From the NCBI GenBank assembly GCA_030527685.1, contig JAUNAG010000002.1, positions 1 through 55,553 of the forward strand: DNA of 55,553 bases, read 5' to 3'. The notes beneath the pieces are model-generated. The model did not search any database. It had not been told where the DNA came from and worked only from the letters and a program-made list of their open reading frames with translations. The stretch is from Lachnospiraceae bacterium (lineage in GTDB: Bacteria > Bacillota > Clostridia > Lachnospirales > Lachnospiraceae). Every line of letters begins with the position of its first letter. Within the stretch, counting starts at the first letter, position 1. The translations under genes and the position numbers were made by a program. Below are positions 26,885 to 34,947 of this stretch, piece after piece.

Positions 26885-27490
26885 TTATAAAGTTCTGATA
26901 ACCTCTATTCTTGTGATCACATCATTATGAATATGATCGATTCTCAACGCACAGTCCCTGTAATGCACACAGGCACCGATAGCCGGTGTCTTCCCCTCTT
27001 CCTCCAGCTTCTGCAGCATGACATCACGCAGCAGCTTGCCCTTCGGTTCCGGAATCTTGGTTTTCGCAATAAAATTGGCATGGCCGACTGTGTAGCTTGC
27101 ACGCAGGATGACGTGATCCAGCTCATCCTTGTAGGAGAAGAGATACTTGCGGATTGCAAACAGTCCGGCGATCGCAACCACGCCGAGCAGCGTGTTTACA
27201 ATACTGGAATGATCCATGACGATCTGTCTGGCCGTCGCAAAGAGCAGGACCTCGATAATGGTGGTCGGCGTATGTGTGGAAAGCATTTTGACAAACTCGA
27301 CGCCGATTGCCAGTGTCAGCGCATTCCGCAGATAATATTCCAGCTCATAGGAACCGGAGCCCACCTGTGTAAACGCCTCCACAACCAGCCGCGCCGATAT
27401 GAATACGACTACAATAGTCAGGAAAAATGCCAGCATAATTTCTGTGTAAGAGGCAATCTTGTTCAGAAGATCTTTCAAAAGCTTTTCCAT
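26885..27490 (-). CDS. PsiE-like membrane protein with soluble C-terminal domain
   Basis: The product has 201 residues from the ATG at 27490, which has GGGGAG upstream. Four hydrophobic helices (about residues 15-135) resemble the phosphate-starvation-inducible PsiE family (ITVVVFISARLVVEAF-like helix, YLRNALTLAIGVEFVKML). Residues 140-201 (FIAKTKIPEPKGKLLRDVMLQKLEEEGK, in part, then RIDHIHNDVITRIEVI) form a soluble domain reminiscent of TrkA-C modules. Function unknown. Monocistronic by its own terminator. Confidence 0.7.
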   Translation of the reverse strand: MEKLLKDLLNKIASYTEIMLAFFLTIVVVFISARLVVEAFTQVGSGSYELEYYLRNALTLAIGVEFVKMLSTHTPTTIIEVLLFATARQIVMDHSSIVNTLLGVVAIAGLFAIRKYLFSYKDELDHVILRASYTVGHANFIAKTKIPEPKGKLLRDVMLQKLEEEGKTPAIGACVHYRDCALRIDHIHNDVITRIEVIRTL

Positions 27491-27725
27491 ATGCACTCCC
27501 CCGGAGATTTTTGTAAGTACTTCTGTCAATTCAGGAATATACAACTCCCCGTTTTTGCGGATTACTTACAGAATATTTTCCCACAGAAAAGCAAGCCGTG
27601 CAAGCAATTTCATCGTTCAAAGAATACACTCTCTAAGAAAATCATTCATCCGGCTTTTTCTGCCGGAGCAAATCCATCCTGGAAAAACGGACAACTCTGA
27701 AATAAGAATTTCCAGTCACATATCG

Positions 27726-27770
27726 AAAGCCCCGGCTCTGCGCCGCAAGCGCAAATCCGGGGCTTTTCTT
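27726..27770. terminator. Hairpin after the Arc-like gene
   Basis: AAAGCCCCGG and CCGGGGCTTT form a ten-pair stem with a 21-base loop, directly downstream of the Arc-like gene stop. T runs are better on the + side. Confidence 0.65.
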
Positions 27771-27773
27771 TAC

Positions 27774-27974
27774 TTAATGAATATCCAGTTCAGGCGGTTC
27801 ATCCAGATGCTCTGAGACGTACTTTCCGTCCTTCTTCCTCTGCTTCACACATTCTGTCAGAAGATACTCGATCTGTCCGTTGACGGATCGGAAATCATCT
27901 TCTGCCCAGGCTGCTATGGCGTTGTAAAGCTTGGCAGACAGGCGAAGCGGAACCTGTTTCTTTGAATCTGCCAT
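27774..27974 (-). CDS. Arc-family ribbon-helix-helix DNA-binding protein
   Basis: The product has 66 residues. Its ATG overlaps the stop of the SPFH gene by one base (TGATG), indicating translational coupling. KKQVPLRLSAKLYNAIAAWAED and the following SVNGQIEYLLTECV match the Arc fold: a strand that reads DNA, then two helices. The tail is charged. Its obvious candidate target is the perfect palindrome in the promoter of its own operon (29029-29045). Confidence 0.8.
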   Translation of the reverse strand: MADSKKQVPLRLSAKLYNAIAAWAEDDFRSVNGQIEYLLTECVKQRKKDGKYVSEHLDEPPELDIH

Positions 27975-28996
27975 CAGTACAGACTTCCTGAATTCACAAT
28001 GGGCTGTGCATCGTGATTTCCACATAAGACAACGAGAAGATTCGATACCATAGCTGCTTTGCGCTCCTCGTCAAGTTCTACTACATCGTGCTCATTCAAA
28101 CGTTCCAGCGCCATCTCCACCATGCCGACAGCACCGTCGACGATCATCTTGCGAGCATCAACGATGGCACTTGCCTGCTGGCGCTGCAGCATGACTGCCG
28201 CAATTTCCGGTGCATAGGCAAGATAGGTGATGCGTGCCTCAATGATTTCAAGTCCTGCCTCTCCGACCTTGGCCTGAATTTCATCGCGGATGCGGGAAGC
28301 TACCAGCTCACTGGAACCGCGCAGGCTGCCGTCATCTGCTACGCCGTCGCCTGTTGTATCCACATTCGGTGCCACGTCATAAGGATAAAGGCGGACAATA
28401 TTGCGAAGTGCCACATCGCACTGCAGAGAAAGGAATTCCTTGTAGTTGTCTACCTTGAAGACTGCCTTTGCCGTGTCTACGACTCTCCATGTAACGGCGA
28501 TTCCGATTTCAATCGGATTGCCCAGGATGTCGTTGATCTTCTGGCGGCTGTTGTTGAGTGTCATGACCTTCAGAGAGATCTTTTTATTGGCGCTCTCCAG
28601 ATCAGCAGAAGCACCGCTGCCTGAGATCGTCAGGATTCCCTTCTTGGCTCCGCTGTCCACGTCACCGCTCTGGCTCAGCTTTGTCTTTGCGGCCGGATTC
28701 ACGGCTGTACAGAAAGGATTGACAAAGTAGAAGCCCGGCTCACGAAGTGTGCCGATATAATTGCCGAACAGTGTCAGGACCAGCGCTTCCTGCGGCTTGA
28801 TGACCTTCAGTCCGCAGAACGGAATCCAGCAGACACAGGTCAGCACAATACCGATAATCAACAGTACCGGATTATCGGTCTTCTCCACTACAATTGCTCC
28901 CAGAACGATCACACCGACCGAAATAATGCAGCCCAGAATGGTGAGCAGAAGCATTGGCATACCGTTCTTTTTTGTTGATAATACTTTTTCCTCCAT
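27974..28996 (-). CDS. SPFH-domain (stomatin/prohibitin-like) membrane protein
   Basis: The product has 340 residues from the ATG at 28996 with GGAG six bases upstream. Two hydrophobic segments near residues 15-60 anchor it. The SPFH domain follows ([31 protein letters not shown], in part, then [13 protein letters not shown]), then a helical segment with [23 protein letters not shown] typical of slipin-like proteins. Such proteins scaffold membrane microdomains. The insertion [21 protein letters not shown] at about 220-245 is Asp/Gly-rich. Gene order with the coupled Arc-like regulator is distinctive. Confidence 0.88.
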   Translation of the reverse strand: MEEKVLSTKKNGMPMLLLTILGCIISVGVIVLGAIVVEKTDNPVLLIIGIVLTCVCWIPFCGLKVIKPQEALVLTLFGNYIGTLREPGFYFVNPFCTAVNPAAKTKLSQSGDVDSGAKKGILTISGSGASADLESANKKISLKVMTLNNSRQKINDILGNPIEIGIAVTWRVVDTAKAVFKVDNYKEFLSLQCDVALRNIVRLYPYDVAPNVDTTGDGVADDGSLRGSSELVASRIRDEIQAKVGEAGLEIIEARITYLAYAPEIAAVMLQRQQASAIVDARKMIVDGAVGMVEMALERLNEHDVVELDEERKAAMVSNLLVVLCGNHDAQPIVNSGSLY

Positions 28997-29028
28997 AGCC
29001 GTCTCCTTTTCGATGACCATATTGATTT

Positions 29029-29065
29029 GATATCAAAATGATATCATAACATTGTGTAAAATCAA
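29029..29065 (-). promoter_or_regulatory. Promoter and 17-bp palindrome of the SPFH-Arc operon
   Basis: Minus strand: TTGATT (29060-29065), 16-base spacer, TATCAT (29038-29043). The perfect palindrome GATATCA-AAA-TGATATC (29029-29045) covers the -10 box. A repressor bound there would block transcription. The operon-encoded Arc-like protein is the prime candidate. Confidence 0.65.
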
Positions 29066-29130
29066 GCAGCGCAGAATCATCTGAGCGATTACTCTAAAAT
29101 CTCCGCTCCTGTGACTCCGCGCTGCTTTTT
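29065..29130. terminator. Long-loop hairpin after folC
   Basis: AGCAGCGC and GCGCTGCT pair over a 46-base loop, with T-rich stretches on both sides, between folC and the SPFH promoter. The large loop lowers confidence. Confidence 0.4.
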
Positions 29131-29157
29131 ATTCTTTATTCTTTCTCGTATTCACTT

Positions 29158-30471
29158 TTATATCTTTGCAGACTCCGGAATCTTTGCCCGCAGCTTTCCG
29201 ACCAGATACAGCGATCCGCAGAGAACCACATTGTGATCCGCAAGTCCTGCCATCTCCAGTGCCCGGTCATACATCTCATCCGGCGTCCGGCCTTCCGCTG
29301 CCACGGCCTCCACGCCCTGCTCCCTCAGAAGCTCTGCAAGCGCCGATGCGGCAAGTGCACGGGGATTATCCGGCGTGACACAGACAAAACGCTCCGCAAA
29401 CGGCAGAAGCTGCTCTGTCATCTCCCTGAAGTTCTTATCTGCCAGCACACCCATGATAAAAGTAAAGCGTTCCTTCGGAAAATGCACCTGCAGATTTTCT
29501 GCGAGTGCCTCTATGCACTGCGGGTTGTGAGAGCCGTCCGCAATCAGATAAGGCTGACTCCTGAGAATCTCAAAGCGGGCCGGCCAGCGCACGGAACGAA
29601 GTCCGGCACGGACTGCCTCTTCAGAAAGCTTCCAGCCCTTCTTTCGAAGCTCTTCCACAGCAGTCAGAACGACCGATACATTCTTCAGCTGGTTGACCCC
29701 GGCAAGGCTCAGCTCGTAGACCGTTTCCCGGCCCCACTGAAATCTCTGCATCGGAATCACTTTCCCGTTCTCCTGCAGAAGTCCTCTCTCCAGAAGCTGC
29801 AGACATCCGAAATCGGTCGTCACACAGGACGCGCCGCGCAGGCGGCATGCATTTTCAAAAACAGCCTGCACATCCTCATTGACCGGATAGCAGACAGCTG
29901 TTGTGCCCGGCTTGATGATACCGGCTTTTGCTTCTGCAATCTTCGGCAGGGTGTCTCCCAGAAACTGCGTGTGCTCAAGACCGATGTTCATCAGAACAGC
30001 CGCTTCCGGGCTGTCGATGACATTGGTACTGTCGAGCTCACCGCCAAGGCCCACCTCCAGAATCACCATATCACAGTGCTCTTCCATGAAATACTGCATG
30101 GCAGCTGCCGTGGAGAGCTCAAATTCACTCGGATGATCTTCCATCGCATCCGCTGCCGCAGCCGTTGTCTTCGTGACCTCGGCCAGACGCTCCGGTGTGA
30201 TCATCTTTCCGTTGATGACCATCCGTTCTTCAAAATGCACCAGCTCAGGGGAGGTAAAGAGGCCTGTCTTATAGCCTGCCTGTTCAAAAACAGAGGCCAG
30301 CATTGCACATGCCGACCCCTTTCCGTTCGTCCCTGCCACATGAATAAAATGCAGTTTTTTCTGCGGATTTCCCATCCTCTCAAGCAGCTCGCGGATGCGC
30401 TCCAGTCCGAGACGCATCGTTGACCACTGATAGCTTCGAATATAAGTAACCGCTTCGTTTCCGTTCATCAT
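29158..30471 (-). CDS. folC: Folylpolyglutamate synthase / dihydrofolate synthase
   Basis: The product has 437 residues if started at 30471. The next codon (30468) is also ATG and equally possible. A GGTGG site lies five to eight bases upstream. FIHVAGTNGKGSACAMLASV is the FolC ATP loop (residues about 40-60). SPELVHFEERM and VILEVGLGGELDSTNV are the family's substrate and metal motifs. It adds glutamates to folate, trapping it in the cell. It lies 91 bp downstream of folT on the same transcript, so import and trapping are coupled under one riboswitch. Confidence 0.93.
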   Translation of the reverse strand: MMNGNEAVTYIRSYQWSTMRLGLERIRELLERMGNPQKKLHFIHVAGTNGKGSACAMLASVFEQAGYKTGLFTSPELVHFEERMVINGKMITPERLAEVTKTTAAAADAMEDHPSEFELSTAAAMQYFMEEHCDMVILEVGLGGELDSTNVIDSPEAAVLMNIGLEHTQFLGDTLPKIAEAKAGIIKPGTTAVCYPVNEDVQAVFENACRLRGASCVTTDFGCLQLLERGLLQENGKVIPMQRFQWGRETVYELSLAGVNQLKNVSVVLTAVEELRKKGWKLSEEAVRAGLRSVRWPARFEILRSQPYLIADGSHNPQCIEALAENLQVHFPKERFTFIMGVLADKNFREMTEQLLPFAERFVCVTPDNPRALAASALAELLREQGVEAVAAEGRTPDEMYDRALEMAGLADHNVVLCGSLYLVGKLRAKIPESAKI

Positions 30472-30562
30472 CCTATCCACCATAAAACCACGCTGTATCA
30501 ATTATTTTCTCATGACCGTACCACTGTCTTCGGCATAGCCATACAGCTGTCTTCAGCAGTAC

Positions 30563-31096
30563 TTAATCTGCCATAATCCCTGCCTGTCTGCGGAGTGCGC
30601 TGACAACCGGCGGAAGGATCAGACCGTAGGCAACACCTCTTATAGCAGCAGCCAGAATTCTGACGCCGAGAACACCGGTGATAATCGTCGGCGTGTAGTA
30701 GCCGAAGATCTTGCTGTCCACATAAATGGCAAATGTATTAATTGCTGTCACGAGCAGCTCGCTGACGACAAGAGCCGGTACCACTTCTGCTCTGCGGAAG
30801 CGAAAGGCCTTCTTCTGTGCAAACAGACCGACAACCAGACCGCTCACAACATGCGGAAGAATCCACAGCGGTGTTGTCACAGTCACACCGTAACCGCTCA
30901 GGAAAAGCTGGTAGACCAGGGCTCCGATAAAGCCGACCAGCGCGCCGTCCGGTGCACCGAACAGAAGTGCTCCGACCAGAACAGGCACACCCTCAAAGGT
31001 GATTTTGATATTCTGCAATCTGATCGGGGTCATGATACTCAGTGCCGCGAAGACAGCAGCAAGCATCGCAACCATTGCAATTTTTTTAGTTTTCAT
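30563..31096 (-). CDS. folT: Folate ECF transporter substrate-binding subunit
   Basis: The product has 177 residues from the ATG at 31096 with GGAGG seven bases upstream. Six membrane helices. KKIAMVAMLAAVFAALSIM and IKITFEGVPVLVGALLFGAPDGALVGFIG (in part) are the folate-type ECF S-component pattern. The upstream tetrahydrofolate riboswitch and downstream folC support folate as substrate. It needs the shared ECF energising module, which is encoded elsewhere. Confidence 0.9.
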   Translation of the reverse strand: MKTKKIAMVAMLAAVFAALSIMTPIRLQNIKITFEGVPVLVGALLFGAPDGALVGFIGALVYQLFLSGYGVTVTTPLWILPHVVSGLVVGLFAQKKAFRFRRAEVVPALVVSELLVTAINTFAIYVDSKIFGYYTPTIITGVLGVRILAAAIRGVAYGLILPPVVSALRRQAGIMAD

Positions 31097-31147
31097 GGAT
31101 ATCCTCCTTTGCAAAACAACACCGGTACTGATACTTTTTGCATAAGG

Positions 31148-31188
31148 AAAAGCCCCCTATGCAGTTGTAAAAAACTACATAGGAGGCT
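31148..31188 (-). terminator. Riboswitch terminator before folT
   Basis: Minus strand AGCCTCCTATG and CATAGGGGGCT form a stem followed by TTT. Its 5' arm can instead pair as CCTATGTAG (31175-31183) with CTACATAGG (31203-31211), a clear antiterminator alternative. Confidence 0.85.
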
Positions 31189-31202
31189 CCGGATATACTT
31201 CA

Positions 31203-31358
31203 CCTATGTAGCAGCGGCTGCGGATGGGGCACCGCGATTCTGCCACACAGTTCTGGCAGGTCTTTTCAGACTGCCTTTCCTGCTTTAAGATCAGAATCTT
31301 CGTTCGCGGGCAACTTCCCATCCCGCGACACTTAACGCGCCGGATCCTACTCTGCACA
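31203..31358 (-). ncRNA. Tetrahydrofolate riboswitch (THF-I type)
   Basis: Minus strand, in order: AGAGTAGGATCC, CGCGTTAAGTGTCGCG, GGGATGGGAAGTTGCCCGCG, AACGAAG, a longer than usual variable arm (about 31230-31300), GCGGTGCCCCATCCGC. These match the conserved cores GAGUAG, CGCGUUAAGUG, AACGAAG and GCGGUG...CAUCCGC of THF-I riboswitches. The closing P1 stem could not be resolved by eye. The antiterminator strand overlaps its 3' edge. It controls folT-folC. Confidence 0.88.
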
Positions 31359-31410
31359 TTTTTCCGGAAGAGCATTCTCTTTCGGAACCGTTCAAGTATA
31401 GCATCCCTCT

Positions 31411-32241
31411 TTATTTCTGTGAAGAATTCTTTTGCTCAATTTCATCCAGAATCTTCTGCAGCTGCTGCAGAACGCCGTGATGACGGTAAGAGTGCTGGAT
31501 CAGATCTGCCTGCTCCTTCACCTCATCGCGGGCATTGGAAACCGTAACCGTCATGCCTGCCTCGCCGAATGCCGGCAGATCGTTGAGGTTATCACCGAAG
31601 TAGACCGTCTCCTCTTTTGTGACACCCAGATGCTCCTGCAGCACCTTCAGAGCCTCTCCCTTATTGGCTTTCGGAGAGATTGCGTCAACCCACATTGTGC
31701 CGGCCTGTGCCACGCTCAGCTTCTTCATCCAGTCCGATGCAAGGAAGTCCGCACAGGATTCTTCTACATGAACATCTGCCGAATACAGAGAAAGCTTCAG
31801 AACCTCCTCCTCCGGGATGGCTGTGAGATCCGAAACATTTTCCACAGCGAACTGATAGCCGTCATGGATAAAACGGAACAGCCTGCTGTCCTCACCTGCA
31901 TTTACATAGACACAATCGGCTGTATCGATCATCACCTGCACACCCGGGATGTCGGATGTCTCCTCCAGAAGCTCCTCATAGCTGCCCTGCGGAAGTGACC
32001 ATGCCTTCATGATATGATCCGAAGTCCGGAGAAGTGCTCCGCCCTCACAGATATAATAGATCTGATCCGCCACCGGTCCGAACAGGCCGGTCATGCCTGT
32101 AATATGACGTCCGCTTGCCGCGCAGAAGGCGACGCCGTGGTCCAGCAGCTTCTGAATTACTTCAAAATACTCTTCATATAATTCATGTCCGCCGTCTTTT
32201 AAAAGCGTTCCGTCAATATCACTTGCAATCAGTTTAATCAT
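31411..32241 (-). CDS. Cof-type HAD-IIB sugar-phosphate phosphatase
   Basis: The product has 276 residues from MIKLIASDIDGTLL (32241), with GGGGAG upstream. HAD motif I is SDIDGTLL, motif II AASGRH, motif III includes KANKGEAL, and motif IV GDNLNDLPAF. The C2B cap lies between about residues 85 and 195. The family dephosphorylates small phosphates such as FMN, PLP or sugar phosphates. The substrate is not predictable here. Confidence 0.9.
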   Translation of the reverse strand: MIKLIASDIDGTLLKDGGHELYEEYFEVIQKLLDHGVAFCAASGRHITGMTGLFGPVADQIYYICEGGALLRTSDHIMKAWSLPQGSYEELLEETSDIPGVQVMIDTADCVYVNAGEDSRLFRFIHDGYQFAVENVSDLTAIPEEEVLKLSLYSADVHVEESCADFLASDWMKKLSVAQAGTMWVDAISPKANKGEALKVLQEHLGVTKEETVYFGDNLNDLPAFGEAGMTVTVSNARDEVKEQADLIQHSYRHHGVLQQLQKILDEIEQKNSSQK

Positions 32242-32490
32242 AAATCTCCCCTGTATATCCTTATACAACGCGCATTCATTAAAATCCTGCTTCACGCTTT
32301 GCCTTAAGTTTACAGCAAAGCAGCCCTTATTCTTGCATACTTTACGGCAGGTGTCAAAGCAAAATGCAGTCTTCCCGGAATTTATGCATTCCCTTTTTAT
32401 GCTCTTCTGCGCTATAATCGGCAGGAAGTGCCTGCGGTTCCCGCATCTGTGCGCGTCCCTTATGCACCATCTTTTCGCAAGGAGTTTTTT

Positions 32491-33207
32491 ATGATCGGTA
32501 TCGGATCCCTTATTAATATGGCCGCCATTGTCGTCGGCGGCACCATCGGCCTCCTCTTCCGCAAGGGAATGAGCGAGCGCTTTCAGGATATTATCATCAA
32601 GTCCATCGCACTCTGCATCGTCTTTGTCGGCGCGGCAGGTGCATTTGAGAAAATGCTGGTGATCCGCGAGGGTTCTCTCCAGTCACAGGGAACGATGATG
32701 GTCATCAGCAGCTTTGCAGCCGGCTCTCTTGTCGGTGAACTGATCAATCTGGATCAGAAGTTCACGGACTTCGGCAGATGGCTGCAGGAGAAGACAGGCA
32801 GCACCGGTGACGCAGCGTTTGTCCGGGCATTTGTCACAGCATCTTTAACCGTCTGCATCGGAGCCATGGCGATTGTCGGCTCGATTCAGGAAGGCACAAC
32901 GGGCGATTACTCTACGCTTGCCACGAAGGCGATTCTCGACTTCCTGATTATCCTGATCATGGCATCCTCTCTCGGCAAGGGCTGCATCTTCTCTGCGATT
33001 CCGGTCGGTGTTCTCCAGCTCAGTGTTACCTGGCTGGCACACTTTCTCGCACGTTTCCTGACACAGCCGTCACTGGACGCTCTCTCACTTGTCGGCTCCA
33101 TGCTGATCTTCTGTGTCGGCGTCAACCTGATTAAAGAACATACATTCAAGGTTGCCAACATGCTTCCGACCGTCATCGTCGCGATGATCTGGGGACTGCT
33201 GGTATAA
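32491..33207 (+). CDS. DUF554-family membrane protein
   Basis: The product has 238 residues with AAGGAG upstream of the ATG at 32491. About seven hydrophobic helices. GIGSLINMAAIVVGGTIGLLF, GSLVGELINLD and FVTASLTVCIGAMAIVGSIQEG (in part) match DUF554 (YdfK type), conserved in Firmicutes and of unknown function. It is convergent with the pucR-type gene. Its terminator (33222-33258) lies inside that gene's last codons. Confidence 0.88.
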   Translation: MIGIGSLINMAAIVVGGTIGLLFRKGMSERFQDIIIKSIALCIVFVGAAGAFEKMLVIREGSLQSQGTMMVISSFAAGSLVGELINLDQKFTDFGRWLQEKTGSTGDAAFVRAFVTASLTVCIGAMAIVGSIQEGTTGDYSTLATKAILDFLIILIMASSLGKGCIFSAIPVGVLQLSVTWLAHFLARFLTQPSLDALSLVGSMLIFCVGVNLIKEHTFKVANMLPTVIVAMIWGLLV

Positions 33208-33214
33208 GCTCACA

Positions 33215-34366
33215 TCACATCTGCCGTATCAGACATGCAAGCTGATACGGCATTTTTTCCATCGGCGTATCGAGCTCACTGTTCAGCAGGCTGCGGATCT
33301 TTGTCATGCGGTAGCTGATTGTATTGCGATGAATGAACAGATCTTCCGATACCGCCTGAATACTCCCGTCATTGCGCAGATAACTGTCCAGCGTCTTTAC
33401 ATAATCCGAATCATGCTTCTGATCGTACTCCAGGAGAGGCGCCAGAAGTTCATCACTCATCTGGGAAAGAAGTGCCCGGTCCTCTACGCTGTAGAGAAGG
33501 CGGAAGATTCCCATCTGATCAAATTCCACCATCCCGCTCTGCTCCGAAACGGCGCGCAGGGCTGCCGCTCTGGCTCGCTTATATGTACTGCGGAGGTGTG
33601 TAATATCCGTCACCTGACTCCCGATACCTATGACAAAACCGGAGCGGGGCATCCTTTTCCGCAGATTTTTCTCAAAGCCCTTTATAATCTTCCGGACCGT
33701 ATCCGTCTCAACTGCATTGATCACGACCACAAACACGGAGTCGTAATAAAAGAAATGCGCGTTATGCGTCAGGTTGGTCATGTTGATCTGCAGACGATAG
33801 GCAATTCGCTTTCGTTCTACCGTGTCCATGCTGTCGAGGCCTTCCTTGTAGAGCACGACAGCCTGAAATGTTCCGTCTACGTCAAAATACGGCAGCAGCA
33901 CCTTCATGTACCGTCCCTGCTCCTCCGGACTGTCAATGGCCTGAATCAGAGCCTTGGAAATCTCCTCGTCCGTTGTACCCTGCAGGAAGACACGAATACT
34001 CAGGTCCTTAATCATATCCGCCAGATAGACATCCCACGGTACCGTCAGAAGCGGGAAATCGTGCTCATCGCAGAACGCAAGCACCTCTTCTGAAAAATCG
34101 TTGATATAGCGGCCCACATTTACAATCAGACCAGCGGCATGAGCAGAGGTCAGCTGCTCCAGAAGCATCATAAAGGCTTCCTCGCTCTGAAATCCCAATC
34201 CTGTCGTCACCGCCAGCTCTTTTCCTCTGAAGTTATGGATAATAGTAAAATCCTCCAGCATCAGCAGCCAGCTGATGGAATTGGACCACCCCTGTCTGCC
34301 TGCAATCAGCTTCATCCGGTAGCGGTTTTCCGAAACCAGCATCATATCTTCCACTGTAAAACCCAT
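33215..34366 (-). CDS. PucR-family transcriptional regulator
   Basis: The product has 383 residues from MGFTVEDMMLV (34366) with GGGAG seven bases upstream. The N-terminal PucR domain occupies about residues 5-125 (LLMLEDFTIIHNFRGKELAVTTG, in part). A degenerate GGDEF-like middle follows. The C-terminal helix-turn-helix is LDSYLRNDGSIQAVSEDLFIHRNTISYRMTKIRSLL (in part). PucR proteins control purine or amino-acid use. It is divergent from a 53-residue gene, and two near-identical palindromes lie between them. Confidence 0.9.
   Translation of the reverse strand: MGFTVEDMMLVSENRYRMKLIAGRQGWSNSISWLLMLEDFTIIHNFRGKELAVTTGLGFQSEEAFMMLLEQLTSAHAAGLIVNVGRYINDFSEEVLAFCDEHDFPLLTVPWDVYLADMIKDLSIRVFLQGTTDEEISKALIQAIDSPEEQGRYMKVLLPYFDVDGTFQAVVLYKEGLDSMDTVERKRIAYRLQINMTNLTHNAHFFYYDSVFVVVINAVETDTVRKIIKGFEKNLRKRMPRSGFVIGIGSQVTDITHLRSTYKRARAAALRAVSEQSGMVEFDQMGIFRLLYSVEDRALLSQMSDELLAPLLEYDQKHDSDYVKTLDSYLRNDGSIQAVSEDLFIHRNTISYRMTKIRSLLNSELDTPMEKMPYQLACLIRQM
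33222..33258 (+). terminator. Terminator of the DUF554 gene inside pucR coding sequence
   Basis: TGCCGTATCAG and CTGATACGGCA pair perfectly, followed by TTTTTT, all within the last 15 codons of the oppositely transcribed regulator. Confidence 0.9.
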
Positions 34367-34400
34367 CGCAGTTCTCCCTTTTTGAAATACTGCATACAAT

Positions 34401-34415
34401 TGTGCTCTCAGCACA
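34401..34415. promoter_or_regulatory. Candidate operator 1 (TGTGCT-N3-AGCACA)
   Basis: Perfect 15-bp palindrome 35 bases upstream of the pucR-type start. A second copy at 34475-34489 differs in one arm base. Confidence 0.6.
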
Positions 34416-34447
34416 TATTTTACCACATACTTTGAGGTTGCGGCATA

Positions 34448-34489
34448 TTGTTATAGTTTTTAAAAATGTTATTATGTGCTTAGAACACA
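34448..34489 (+). promoter_or_regulatory. Promoter of the 53-residue gene with operator copy 2
   Basis: TTGTTA (34448-34453), 16-base spacer, TATTAT (34470-34475). The palindrome TGTGCT-TAG-AACACA (34475-34489) begins on the last base of the -10 box and covers the expected start of transcription, so a bound protein would repress. Confidence 0.6.
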
Positions 34490-34519
34490 AAAGAAATCCA
34501 TTTTAATGGAGGTGTCGTT

Positions 34520-34681
34520 ATGTTATGTACAGCGTCCGATGTTTATACAAGAAACACTTATCAGCCGGTAGAAGAAGATTGGCAGAGACGTGAACGTCTG
34601 GATTATTGCGATCATCCTCTCAGTGAAAAAAAGGAATTCAGTTTCCGTAAGATGCTTACTTCCTGGTTCTCACATCTTTAA
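34520..34681 (+). CDS. Small 53-residue protein, unknown
   Basis: ATG at 34520 preceded by GGAGG (TGGAGGTGTCGTT). The frame runs 53 codons to TAA at 34681 and is followed by a clear terminator (34776-34810). The product is polar and charged (EEDWQRRERLDYCDHP, then EKKEFSFRKML) without a membrane helix. The promoter, ribosome site and terminator together argue for a real gene. It may be a peptide regulated by the divergent PucR protein. No family recognised. Confidence 0.65.
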   Translation: MLCTASDVYTRNTYQPVEEDWQRRERLDYCDHPLSEKKEFSFRKMLTSWFSHL

Positions 34682-34775
34682 TAAATGTTCTTCCTGTCCA
34701 ATTTAAAAAACATTGACAGATGTGTGAATCAAGAAATTATTCCATAATTGTATAAAAACCATCCACTAGAAAAAG

Positions 34776-34810
34776 CCACCTGAACGCTTATGCGGATCAG
34801 GTGGTTTTTT
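34776..34810 (+). terminator. Terminator of the 53-residue gene
   Basis: CCACCTGA and TCAGGTGG form the stem with a 13-base loop, followed by six T. Confidence 0.85.
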
Positions 34811-34874
34811 CCGTATCCGGATCATGCGGTCCGGGTCAGATTGCTGCCGCATGTTTCTTTCATGGAGCTGCGGC

Positions 34875-34908
34875 AAAAAGATGGGGCTGCCGGATCGGCA
34901 GCCCCATC
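34875..34908 (-). terminator. Terminator after frdA
   Basis: GATGGGGCTGCC and GGCAGCCCCATC form a 12-pair stem. On the minus strand a T run follows. It is 40 bp past the frdA stop and ends the hdr-flx-frd transcript. Confidence 0.9.
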
Positions 34909-34947
34909 TTTTATGTTGTTCTTTTTAATTATCCGCGGCCAGCAGAA

